Positions 52,553 through 59,665 of a DNA stretch of 64,000 nucleotides are shown piece by piece. A model generated the notes under the pieces. The model worked only from the letters and a program-made list of their open reading frames with translations, ran no database searches and was not told where the DNA came from. Positions within the stretch are counted from its first letter, which is position 1. Each line of letters begins with the position of its first letter. A program made the position numbers and the translations under genes. This DNA is from Nocardioidaceae bacterium (lineage in GTDB: Bacteria > Actinomycetota > Actinomycetes > Propionibacteriales > Nocardioidaceae): positions 41,709 to 105,708 of the forward strand of contig JAURVT010000037.1 of NCBI GenBank assembly GCA_030655315.1, in the 5' to 3' direction.

Positions 52553-54342
52553 TTCTTGGCGTTGACCCTCTCCTGCGCCGGCGACGAGCCGCCGCCGCTG
52601 CCCTCGGGCTCGACGGCCCTGCCCTCGGAGTCGACCTCGGTCACGAGGACGAACTCGTCGTCGACGTGGTGGGTGACGCCGTGCACGACCGCCCCTTCGA
52701 CCAGCTGCTCACCGATGCGTCCGCGCAGGATCATCGGGTCGGTCTGCAGGTCCTTGTAGAGCGCCAGGCACAGCAGCAGCATCACGATGACGAACGGCAG
52801 CGACGCCGCGATGGTGATGTTCTGCAGGCCGGTGAGCGCGTCGGACCCGCCCCCGCCGATCACCAGCATGATCGCCGCGACCGCGCCGGTGAGGACGCCC
52901 CAGAAGATGACAGGGCCCTTGCCCGGCTCGGTGTTGCCGCGCTCGGAGAGCGTGCCCATGACGATCGACGCCGCGTCGGCGCCCGACACGAAGAAGATGC
53001 CCACGAGCACCATCACGAGGACCGAGGAGATCGAGGCCAGCGGGTAGTTGCTGAGCAGCTGGAACAGCGCGCCGTCGGTGCTGACCGCGCCGTCGACGAG
53101 CATGCTGCCCGGGTCGTTCCGGTAGGCCTGGATGCCGGCGCCGCCGAAGATCGCGAACCACACGAGGCTGACCATGCTCGGCACGAGCAGGACGCCGGTG
53201 ACGAAGCTGCGGATGGTGCGGCCGCGGCTGATGCGCGCGATGAACATGCCGACGAACGGCGTCCACGAGACCCACCAGGCCCAGTAGAAGATCGTCCACG
53301 AGGACAGCCAGGTGGCCATGGCCTCGTCGCCGGTGGCCGCGGTGCGCGAGGCCATCGAGCCCATCTGCGTCAGGTAGTCGCCGAGGGCGGTGGGCAGCAG
53401 GTTCAGCGTGAGCAGCGTCGGGCCGACGACGAACACGAAGACGGCCAGGACCAGGGCCAGCACCATGTTGGTGTTGGACAGCCACTGGATGCCGCGCTCG
53501 ATGCCGGACACCGCGGAGATGATGAAGCAGATCGTGAGGACCACGATGATGGAGACCAGGGCGATCTCGCTGACCGAGTCGACCCAGCCGTTGAAGACCA
53601 TGCCGCTGCCGATCTGCAGCGCGCCGAGGCCCAGCGAGGCGGCCGACCCGAAGAGGGTCGCGAAGATCGCCAGGATGTCGATGACGCGGCCACCGGGGCC
53701 GTTGGTGGCCTTGGCGCCGAACAGCGGCGTGAAGGCGGACGAGATGAGCTGCGAACGGCCCTTGCGGAACGTGCCGTAGGCGATCGCGACGCCGACGACG
53801 GCGTAGATGGCCCAGGGGTGGAGCGCCCAGTGGAACATCGTGGTGGCCATCGCGGTCTCGATGGCGGCGTCGGTGTCGCCCTCGACCGTGCCCGGCGGCG
53901 GGGCGATGTAGTGCCCGAGCGGCTCGGCGACGCTGTAGAACATCAGGCCGATGCCCATACCCGCGCTGAACATCATCGCGATCCACGAGACCGTGTTGAA
54001 CTCGGGCTTCTCGTCGTCGGCGCCGAGCGGGATCCGGCCGTACTTGCTGGCGGCGAGCCAGATCACGAAGATCACGAAGAAGCTGGCGGCGAGCACGAAG
54101 AACCAGCCGGTGTTGGTGATGATCCAGCCCTGCGTGGTCGACGCCGTGCTGCCGAGGCTGGTCGTGCTGACCGCGCCCCAGACGACGAAGCCGATGGCGA
54201 TCGCGCCGGTGATGCCGAAGACCACCCAGTCCAGGTGGTGCTTGTGACGGGCCGCGGCGGCGTCCACCTCGTCACGCGTGCGGAAGGCGAGCGCACGCCT
54301 GGCGCGCTCCCTCAGGTCGGTTCTCTTCTCGTCCGGGCTCAT
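52549..54342 (-). CDS. BCCT-family (betaine/carnitine/choline) transporter
   Basis: A 597-residue transporter with twelve membrane helices. Signature regions are MMFSAGMGIGLMFYSVAEPL (glycine-rich sodium/substrate stretch) and FYWAWWVSWTPFVGMFIARI (substrate-binding tryptophans). GMGIG, rather than GMGIN, is the usual sodium-coupled form. A charged C-terminal tail follows. GAGGGG precedes ATG 54342. It is first in the operon with the ADP-ribosylglycohydrolase, kinase, permease and hydrolase, so its substrate may be a betaine-like compound they degrade. Confidence 0.93.
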   Translation of the reverse strand: MSPDEKRTDLRERARRALAFRTRDEVDAAAARHKHHLDWVVFGITGAIAIGFVVWGAVSTTSLGSTASTTQGWIITNTGWFFVLAASFFVIFVIWLAASKYGRIPLGADDEKPEFNTVSWIAMMFSAGMGIGLMFYSVAEPLGHYIAPPPGTVEGDTDAAIETAMATTMFHWALHPWAIYAVVGVAIAYGTFRKGRSQLISSAFTPLFGAKATNGPGGRVIDILAIFATLFGSAASLGLGALQIGSGMVFNGWVDSVSEIALVSIIVVLTICFIISAVSGIERGIQWLSNTNMVLALVLAVFVFVVGPTLLTLNLLPTALGDYLTQMGSMASRTAATGDEAMATWLSSWTIFYWAWWVSWTPFVGMFIARISRGRTIRSFVTGVLLVPSMVSLVWFAIFGGAGIQAYRNDPGSMLVDGAVSTDGALFQLLSNYPLASISSVLVMVLVGIFFVSGADAASIVMGTLSERGNTEPGKGPVIFWGVLTGAVAAIMLVIGGGGSDALTGLQNITIAASLPFVIVMLLLCLALYKDLQTDPMILRGRIGEQLVEGAVVHGVTHHVDDEFVLVTEVDSEGRAVEPEGSGGGSSPAQERVNAKK

Positions 54343-54484
54343 CTGCGGTCCCCTCACGGCTGGCCGGTTGGTCTCAGGACAGGGGCCAACCTTAGACCCG
54401 CCTGAGAACACGGGACACCTGCATGACGCGGGGGGACGTCAAGCGTGAGACTCGCCACGGTCGCCGGCGGGGTGCCGGCGCGCC

Positions 54485-54772
54485 TCAGCGGCGGCCGGAG
54501 ACCTGCCTGAGGGCCGGACGCGCGTCGGCGAGGTAGACCAGCGAGGCGACCGTGCCGGCGAGGTTGAAGATGCTCAGCGGGCTGGGCAGCAGCACCGCCG
54601 CGACGAGCGAGAGGCCGAGGAGGATCATCCACAGCTGCTTGGTCTGCTTGTCGGCGGCCACGAACTGCTGCGGGCTGCGGGTGATCGCGTCGACCAGGGC
54701 GAACGCCTTGACGGCGAACAGCACCAGCGACACGGCGAGCATGAAGCCGTTCTGCACGGCGAACAGGTCCAT
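54485..54772 (-). CDS. DUF2516 membrane protein
   Basis: A 95-residue protein with two or three hydrophobic helices (AVQNGFMLAVSLVLFAVKAFALVDA, LWMILLGLSLVAAVLL) and the DUF2516 pattern ITRSPQQFVAADKQTKQLW. In mycobacteria the orthologue Rv0476 follows hbhA; the same three-gene neighbourhood (HTH, HbhA-like, DUF2516) is seen here with a small Cys-rich gene between. ATG at 54772 lies 6 nt after the -10 TACCAT. Function unknown. Confidence 0.88.
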   Translation of the reverse strand: MDLFAVQNGFMLAVSLVLFAVKAFALVDAITRSPQQFVAADKQTKQLWMILLGLSLVAAVLLPSPLSIFNLAGTVASLVYLADARPALRQVSGRR

Positions 54773-54778
54773 GGCCCG

Positions 54779-54784
54779 ATGGTA
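54779..54784 (-). promoter_or_regulatory. leaderless -10 element of the DUF2516 gene
   Basis: TACCAT on the reverse strand, 6 nt before the ATG at 54772. Confidence 0.55.
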
Positions 54785-54887
54785 CCGGGCCGGGCGGCGC
54801 GCCTGGTGGGACGGGAAATGTCGGCGGCGCATGCTGGGATCGGGTCCTCGTCACCCACGAGCACCCGTCCCCACCTGGAGGTACCCC

Positions 54888-55094
54888 ATGACCGACGTCG
54901 TCGAGCTCGCCCCGTGCGCGGCCTGCCCCGACGTCTTCGTCGTCGACGACGGCTGGGGCGGGCTCTGCCCGTCCTGCTGCGCCCTGCGCGACGAGCACGC
55001 CGCCGGCCGCCACGACGCCCGCGTCGTCCACGCGTGCCTGTCGTGCCTCGCGGGCGGGCCCACGTCGGTCGAGGTCCGCCGACTCAGCGCCTGA
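54888..55094 (+). CDS. small Cys-rich protein, possible zinc ribbon
   Basis: A 68-residue protein with CAAC, CPSCC and CLSC clusters (residues 10-13, 28-32, 50-53), spaced like a zinc-binding treble-clef or double ribbon. GGAGG lies 7 nt before the ATG, and a strong hairpin follows the stop, so it is a real single-gene unit. I recognise no family. It sits alone on the forward strand between the DUF2516 and HbhA-like genes. Confidence 0.7.
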   Translation: MTDVVELAPCAACPDVFVVDDGWGGLCPSCCALRDEHAAGRHDARVVHACLSCLAGGPTSVEVRRLSA

Positions 55095-55097
55095 GCG

Positions 55098-55133
55098 ACG
55101 ACGCCCGCCACCTGATGAGGTGGCGGGCGTCGT
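55098..55133. terminator. perfect bidirectional hairpin terminator
   Basis: A 16-bp perfect stem (ACGACGCCCGCCACCT at 55098-55113 with 55118-55133) and GATG loop, between the convergent Cys-rich and HbhA-like genes. Confidence 0.9.
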
Positions 55134-55144
55134 GGGGCGTCAGG

Positions 55145-56419
55145 TCAGCTGCTGGGCGTGCTGCTCGAGCTGCCGGGGGCCGACGGCGAGCTGCTCGGCG
55201 CCGACGAGCCGGTGCTGGGCGGCGTGGGCGCGGTCGGCGTCGGGGCGGTGACCTTCGGCGAGGCCGGGGTCTGCGAGACGTCCGCGCCGGTGGCGGGCGG
55301 GGTCTTGGCGGCGACGCCCGAGCCGGTGGCGGGCGGTGTCTTGGACGCGACGCTCCCCCCGGTCTCCGGAGCGGTCTTCGACGTCGACGGGGTCGGCGTC
55401 GGGGTGCTGGTCGTCGCGGCCTTCTTGGCCGGGGTGGACTTCTTTGCCGTGGTCGTCTTCTTCGCCGGCGTGGCCTTCTTGGCCGTGGCGGCCTTGGCCG
55501 GCGAGGCCTTCGTGGCGGGGGTGGCCTTCTTCGCCGGCGCCGACGTCGTGGCCGTGGCCGTGGCCTTCTTGGCCGCCGCCTTCTTCACCGCCGGCGCCTG
55601 GGTGCCGGGGGTCTTCTTGGCCGGGGCCTTCTTGGCGACGGTGGCCGGGGTCTGGGTCGTGGTGGGCGTGGTCGCGGCGGACGCCTTCTTCGCCGGCGCC
55701 TTCTTCGCCGCAGCCTTCGTGGCGGGGGCCTTCTTCGCGACCGGGGCCTTCTTCGCGACCGGGATGGCCTTCGTCGCGGCGGTGGTCGCCGTCGTGGCCG
55801 GGGTCCGCTTCGAGGCGACCGCGGTCGCGTCGGGCGTGCGCTTGGCGGGCGCCTTCTTCGCCGCGGGCGCCTTCTTCGTCGCAGGTGCCTTCTTCGCCGC
55901 GGGGGCGGCGGCACGGGGGGCGGCGGCGGAGGCCGCGGCGGTCACGTCGGCGGCGGAGGGTGCGGGGGCGGCCTGCTGGTCGCGCAGGTCGCGGACGGTC
56001 TCGCGGAGGTCGGCGACGACGTCGGCCGCGCGGTCGCGGACCTCCTCGGCGAGGTCCTCCATCCGGTCCTCGACGTCGTCGCGGAGGTCGTCGAGGTCGA
56101 TCGCGCCGCTGAGGCGCGTGACCACGTCGCTGCCGCGGCGGGCGAGGTCAGAGAACAGGGCGCCAGCCTGGCCGAACGCGTAGGCGGCGGTGGCGGTGGC
56201 CGCGGCGGGGACGGCGCGGACCTGAGCGGGGATGCCGGCGGCACCGCCGGTCTCGGCGCGGCGCGCGCGGCGGGCCTCGTCCTGCATCGACTTCAGCTCG
56301 CCGATCAGGGCGTCGACGTCGAGACCGGGCGACTCGCCGGCGCGCAGGCGCTCGAGGACGAGGTCGCCCGCGCCGAGGACGGCGAGGACGGGGGCGGGGA
56401 TCTGGTCGGTGATGCTCAC
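55145..56419 (-). CDS. HbhA-like protein with Lys/Ala/Pro-rich repeat tail
   Basis: A 424-residue protein. Residues 1-150 are helical and coiled-coil-like (LDDLRDDVEDRMEDLAEEVR, then DVVADLRETVRDLRDQ), as in mycobacterial heparin-binding hemagglutinin. Residues 155-330 are histone-H1-like repeats of AAKKAPA, ATKKAP and PAKKA; the last 90 are Pro/Thr/Ser-rich with SKTPPATG repeats. The tail is much longer than in HbhA (199 residues). It may bind lipid bodies, glycans or nucleic acid. First codon overlaps the HTH gene stop by 4 nt. Confidence 0.8.
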   Translation of the reverse strand: MSITDQIPAPVLAVLGAGDLVLERLRAGESPGLDVDALIGELKSMQDEARRARRAETGGAAGIPAQVRAVPAAATATAAYAFGQAGALFSDLARRGSDVVTRLSGAIDLDDLRDDVEDRMEDLAEEVRDRAADVVADLRETVRDLRDQQAAPAPSAADVTAAASAAAPRAAAPAAKKAPATKKAPAAKKAPAKRTPDATAVASKRTPATTATTAATKAIPVAKKAPVAKKAPATKAAAKKAPAKKASAATTPTTTQTPATVAKKAPAKKTPGTQAPAVKKAAAKKATATATTSAPAKKATPATKASPAKAATAKKATPAKKTTTAKKSTPAKKAATTSTPTPTPSTSKTAPETGGSVASKTPPATGSGVAAKTPPATGADVSQTPASPKVTAPTPTAPTPPSTGSSAPSSSPSAPGSSSSTPSS

Positions 56420-56853
56420 GAGAGCTCCTCCGTGGGTGGGGTCCGGTCGGGGCCGGCGCCGGCGACGGGGTCGTCCCCGTCGGGCGCGGCCTGCTCGTCG
56501 CGGACGGCGCCCACGAACGAGTGGTAGATGTCGAGCAGCGCGTTCTTCTGCCGCTCGGTCAGCAGGGGGTCGAGGGCGACGGCGTCCTCGACGGCGCGGG
56601 TCCGCGACTCGTCGACGTCGAGGATCCCCGCGCGGACGTACAGCGACTCGGCCGAGATGCGCAGCGCCTTGGCGATCTGCTGGAGCACCTCGGCGGACGG
56701 ACGTCGCAGCCCACGCTCGATCTGGCTGAGGTACGGGTTGGACACGCCGGCCTGCTCGGCGAGCTGGCGCAGCGACAGCTGGGCCTGCCTGCGCTGGTCG
56801 CGCAGGTGCTCCCCGAGGTTCTCGACGGTCCGACCGACCTTGTTCCTGGCCAC
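56416..56853 (-). CDS. XRE-type helix-turn-helix regulator
   Basis: A 145-residue protein with an N-terminal Cro/C1-type HTH (about residues 17-72): LSLRQLAEQAGVSNPYLSQIERGLRRPS. The C-terminal part has DPLLTERQKNALLDIYHSFV, a conserved dimer segment of the mycobacterial Rv0474 group. It precedes the HbhA-like gene with a 4-nt overlap, as Rv0474 precedes hbhA, and probably represses its own operon through the inverted repeats just upstream. The GTG start at 56853 fits the conserved N-terminus. Confidence 0.88.
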   Translation of the reverse strand: MARNKVGRTVENLGEHLRDQRRQAQLSLRQLAEQAGVSNPYLSQIERGLRRPSAEVLQQIAKALRISAESLYVRAGILDVDESRTRAVEDAVALDPLLTERQKNALLDIYHSFVGAVRDEQAAPDGDDPVAGAGPDRTPPTEELS

Positions 56854-56874
56854 GCCTCCATCGTCACGCGGCGT

Positions 56875-56911
56875 GCTTGCTCCTGCAAGCAGAAGTTAGC
56901 CCAGGGCTTGC
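56875..56911. promoter_or_regulatory. putative autoregulatory operator of the HTH-hbhA operon
   Basis: GCTTGC-TCCT-GCAAGC (56875-56890) is a perfect inverted repeat 22 nt before the start, and a third half site GCTTGC follows at 56906-56911, again inverted to the second. Spacing fits an XRE dimer or two dimers. Confidence 0.5.
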
Positions 56912-56919
56912 GAGATCGC

Positions 56920-57879
56920 TCACACGCCGCGGACGACGTCCGTCGCGCGGACCTCGCCCACGGGGAGGCCGCCACCGAGCAGCCGGTGCGTGCCGTCGCG
57001 GTCGAGCACGGGGTGCTCGTGCCCGGCCCGACGCAGCGCGGCGGCCATCACGACCGGTCGCGCCCGGGCGCCGCCGTCCTCGATCTTCAGCGCGAACGCC
57101 GACCCGTCGGGCATCGCCACGGCGTAGCAGGCCTCCGCCCCGGCCTTGGCGACCGCGCCGGGGAACGCCGCGAGCAGCCGGGCCTCGTCGCGACGGGTCC
57201 CGCTGACGTGCTCGGGCCACCCGGTCACGGCGGCGGCGACCTGGCCGGCGGCGCTCGACGGCGGCGCGAGCACGAGCCGTCCGAACGCCCGGGCGAGGCC
57301 GGTGAGCGTCGTGGAGAACAGCGGCGCGCCGCACCCGTCGACGCCCGTCACGTCGACCGGCTCCCCCGTCAGGTCGGCGACGGCCCCGCGCAGGCGCACC
57401 TGCAGCGGGTGGTCGGGGTCGAGGTAGGACGAGGTGTCCCAGCCGTTGGCCACGCAGGTGGCGAGCATGCCGGCGTGCTTGCCCGAGCAGTCGGCGAGCA
57501 CCGGCTCGGGACCCCCGCCGGCCCGCACGTGGGCGAGGGCCGCGGCCTCGTCCATCGGCACCAGCGGCGTGTTCTGGAGCGCCGACCGGTCCAGCCCCAC
57601 CGACGCGAGCAGCGCGTCGACGCCCGCGACGTGGAACGGCTCCCCGGAGTGGCTGGCGCACGCGAGGGCGAGCAGACGACCTCGTGCCGCGAGCCCCGCC
57701 TCGACCATGCCCACCGCCTGCAGCGGCTTGAGGCAGGACCGCGCGAACATCGGGGCGTCGACGTCGCCGACGGCCCAGCGGCGCTCGCCGTCGGGCGCGA
57801 GATGGACGACGGCACCGTGGTGCGCACCCTCCACCAGACCCGACCGGACGACCTCGGCGACCACGGGAGAGCTCGGCAC
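56920..57879 (-). CDS. L-asparaginase, type II-like family (Asparaginase_II, PF06089)
   Basis: A 319-residue cytoplasmic protein of the actinobacterial/rhizobial asparaginase family, unrelated to E. coli AnsA/AnsB. Hallmarks are ARSCLKPLQAVGMVEAGL (with the Ser/Lys pair), CASHSGEPFHV and LADCSGKHAGMLATC, and the C-terminal EACYAVAMPDGSAFALKIEDG. It releases ammonia from asparagine. GTG at 57879 lies 6 nt after the -10 TAGGGT. No signal peptide. Confidence 0.88.
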   Translation of the reverse strand: MPSSPVVAEVVRSGLVEGAHHGAVVHLAPDGERRWAVGDVDAPMFARSCLKPLQAVGMVEAGLAARGRLLALACASHSGEPFHVAGVDALLASVGLDRSALQNTPLVPMDEAAALAHVRAGGGPEPVLADCSGKHAGMLATCVANGWDTSSYLDPDHPLQVRLRGAVADLTGEPVDVTGVDGCGAPLFSTTLTGLARAFGRLVLAPPSSAAGQVAAAVTGWPEHVSGTRRDEARLLAAFPGAVAKAGAEACYAVAMPDGSAFALKIEDGGARARPVVMAAALRRAGHEHPVLDRDGTHRLLGGGLPVGEVRATDVVRGV

Positions 57880-57885
57880 GCGGCC

Positions 57886-57891
57886 ACCCTA
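57886..57891 (-). promoter_or_regulatory. leaderless -10 element of the asparaginase gene
   Basis: TAGGGT on the reverse strand, 6 nt before the GTG at 57879. Confidence 0.6.
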
Positions 57892-57975
57892 GACCGGACG
57901 TCGCCGAGCACGCCGCCACCCAGAACCACCCGGACGGACTACCCCAATCTGGGTACCAGATCCAGCAGACCGGCC

Positions 57976-57981
57976 TAATCT
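57976..57981 (+). promoter_or_regulatory. leaderless -10 element of the first FN3-EEP gene
   Basis: TAATCT, 6 nt before the GTG at 57988. Confidence 0.6.
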
Positions 57982-57987
57982 CGCGGG

Positions 57988-59541
57988 GTGACCCCCTCAT
58001 CTGGACGACTCCTGTCCGCCCGTCGCTGCGGCGTCGCCGGACTCGGCCTGGCGCTCGTCGTCGGGCTCTCCGGCCTGGCGGGCCCCGCGTCGGCGGCGCC
58101 CACCCCGTCCAAGCCGTCGGGCATCCGGGTCGCGTCCGTCGCCGACCGGGGCTTCACCGTCACGCTGCGGGCCTCCGCCCACGCGACCGGTTACCGGATC
58201 TGGGCCTCGACGACCAAGAGCCGCCTCGCGCTCTCGACCATCGGCGGCACCACCGCGTCGGCCCGCTCGGCCAGGCCCCGGGTCACGATCGGCGGGCTGG
58301 CCGTGACGAGCGCGCCGTACTACTACCGCGTCCAGGCGATCGGGAAGGGCAAGACCCGCTACTCCGACGTGATGACGACCTCGCTGCGCGTCGGCGCCCC
58401 GACCGGCCTCCGCTCGACCTCCTCGGCCACCGGCGGCCTCGCCCTCACCTGGGGCGGGAGGCCCGCCGCGCGCTACGACGTCCAGCAGGCCACCGACGCC
58501 GCGATGAGCCGCGGCGTGCGGACCTGGTCAACGCGGAGCGTCTCGCAGTCCTTCAGCCCGTACGGCCTCGCACGCGGAACCACGTACTGGTTCCGCGTCC
58601 GCGCGGGCAACGGCAGCAGCACCTCGACGTGGACAACCCCGGTGTCGCAGGTGGCACGGTCGCGCGACCTCTCCGTGCGGGTGATGACCTACAACGTCCT
58701 GCGCCGCGGCGCGGACGGCAAGGCCTACGACGGCGGCGAGCGGGTCGCCCCGTGGTCGCAGCGCGGACCCGCCGTCGTCCGGACCATCGCGGCCTCCGGC
58801 GCCGACGTCGTCGGCCTCCAGGAGGCCTCGGACTGGACCGACCGCGCCACCCGCAGCAGCGTCCCGGGCCAGCGCCAGGCGGACTGGATCCGCGCCCGGC
58901 TCGGCGGCGGCTGGACGACCGCCTCGACCGAGGTCACGCCCGGCACCCGCGGGTGGCGTCGCACCGGCCGCTACGTGCTCTTCGACGGCGGCCGCTTCGC
59001 CCAGCAGGCCGCCGGCTCCTGGACCCTCGCGGGCGGCTCCAACCCCACCTACGCGGCCTGGGCCGTCCTGCGCGAGCGCAGCACCGGCGCCCGGATGATC
59101 GCGATCTCGGCGCACCTCGTCCCCGAGGACGGGGCGTCCCTGGACCGTCGACGACTCGCCGAGACCGAGACCCTGCTGGCCCGGGCGGCCGCGCTGCGGG
59201 CGTCCCAGGGCGGCGCCCAGGTGGTCTACCTCGGCGACTTCAACTCCGCCGTCGGCAAGCGCCACCCGCTCGACGGGCCCGGGGTCGCGTTCCGGCGCGC
59301 CCGGGTGGCCGACGGCGTGCAGGCCGCGCAGTCGGTCAGCGCGCGGGCCCGCTACAACAGCGCCAACCAGCTGCGGCGCACCCCGCCCGCGACCGGGATC
59401 CACATCGACCACGTCTTCGCACCCCTCGGCGTCGGGGTCCGGTCGTGGGACATGCCGCTCGCCCTCCGGTCGGGCCGCTTCACCGGCGTGATCGCGTCGG
59501 ACCACAACGCGGTGGTGTCCGACGTCGTCCTGCCCTGGTGA
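57988..59541 (+). CDS. secreted FN3-like / EEP-domain protein 1
   Basis: A 517-residue protein: signal peptide (1-36, PASAA), two fibronectin-III-like domains (about 40-130 and 133-225) and a C-terminal EEP nuclease/phosphatase domain (230-517) with VRVMTYNVLRRG, VVGLQEASDW, VVYLGDFNSAVGK and VIASDHNAVVSDV. All four EEP active-site blocks are present. It should act outside the cell on nucleic acid, a phospholipid or a phosphodiester. The next gene is a paralogue with the same plan. Confidence 0.87.
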   Translation: MTPSSGRLLSARRCGVAGLGLALVVGLSGLAGPASAAPTPSKPSGIRVASVADRGFTVTLRASAHATGYRIWASTTKSRLALSTIGGTTASARSARPRVTIGGLAVTSAPYYYRVQAIGKGKTRYSDVMTTSLRVGAPTGLRSTSSATGGLALTWGGRPAARYDVQQATDAAMSRGVRTWSTRSVSQSFSPYGLARGTTYWFRVRAGNGSSTSTWTTPVSQVARSRDLSVRVMTYNVLRRGADGKAYDGGERVAPWSQRGPAVVRTIAASGADVVGLQEASDWTDRATRSSVPGQRQADWIRARLGGGWTTASTEVTPGTRGWRRTGRYVLFDGGRFAQQAAGSWTLAGGSNPTYAAWAVLRERSTGARMIAISAHLVPEDGASLDRRRLAETETLLARAAALRASQGGAQVVYLGDFNSAVGKRHPLDGPGVAFRRARVADGVQAAQSVSARARYNSANQLRRTPPATGIHIDHVFAPLGVGVRSWDMPLALRSGRFTGVIASDHNAVVSDVVLPW

Positions 59542-59665
59542 CCCGCGCGGCGCGGTGAAACGGTCCGGCCCGACCCTCCGCGCTGCTAGGCTCGCCGGGC
59601 CCTCAGGGGTGATACGGGACATTTCAGCGCCGCCCGCTCGGGGTCGGCGCCCACGGGGGTAGACG

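Noticed and set aside
48585..54342. ADP-ribosylation-based toxin-antitoxin or anti-phage system (DarTG-like)
   Set aside because: There is no ADP-ribosyltransferase partner; the operon is made of transporters and metabolic enzymes.
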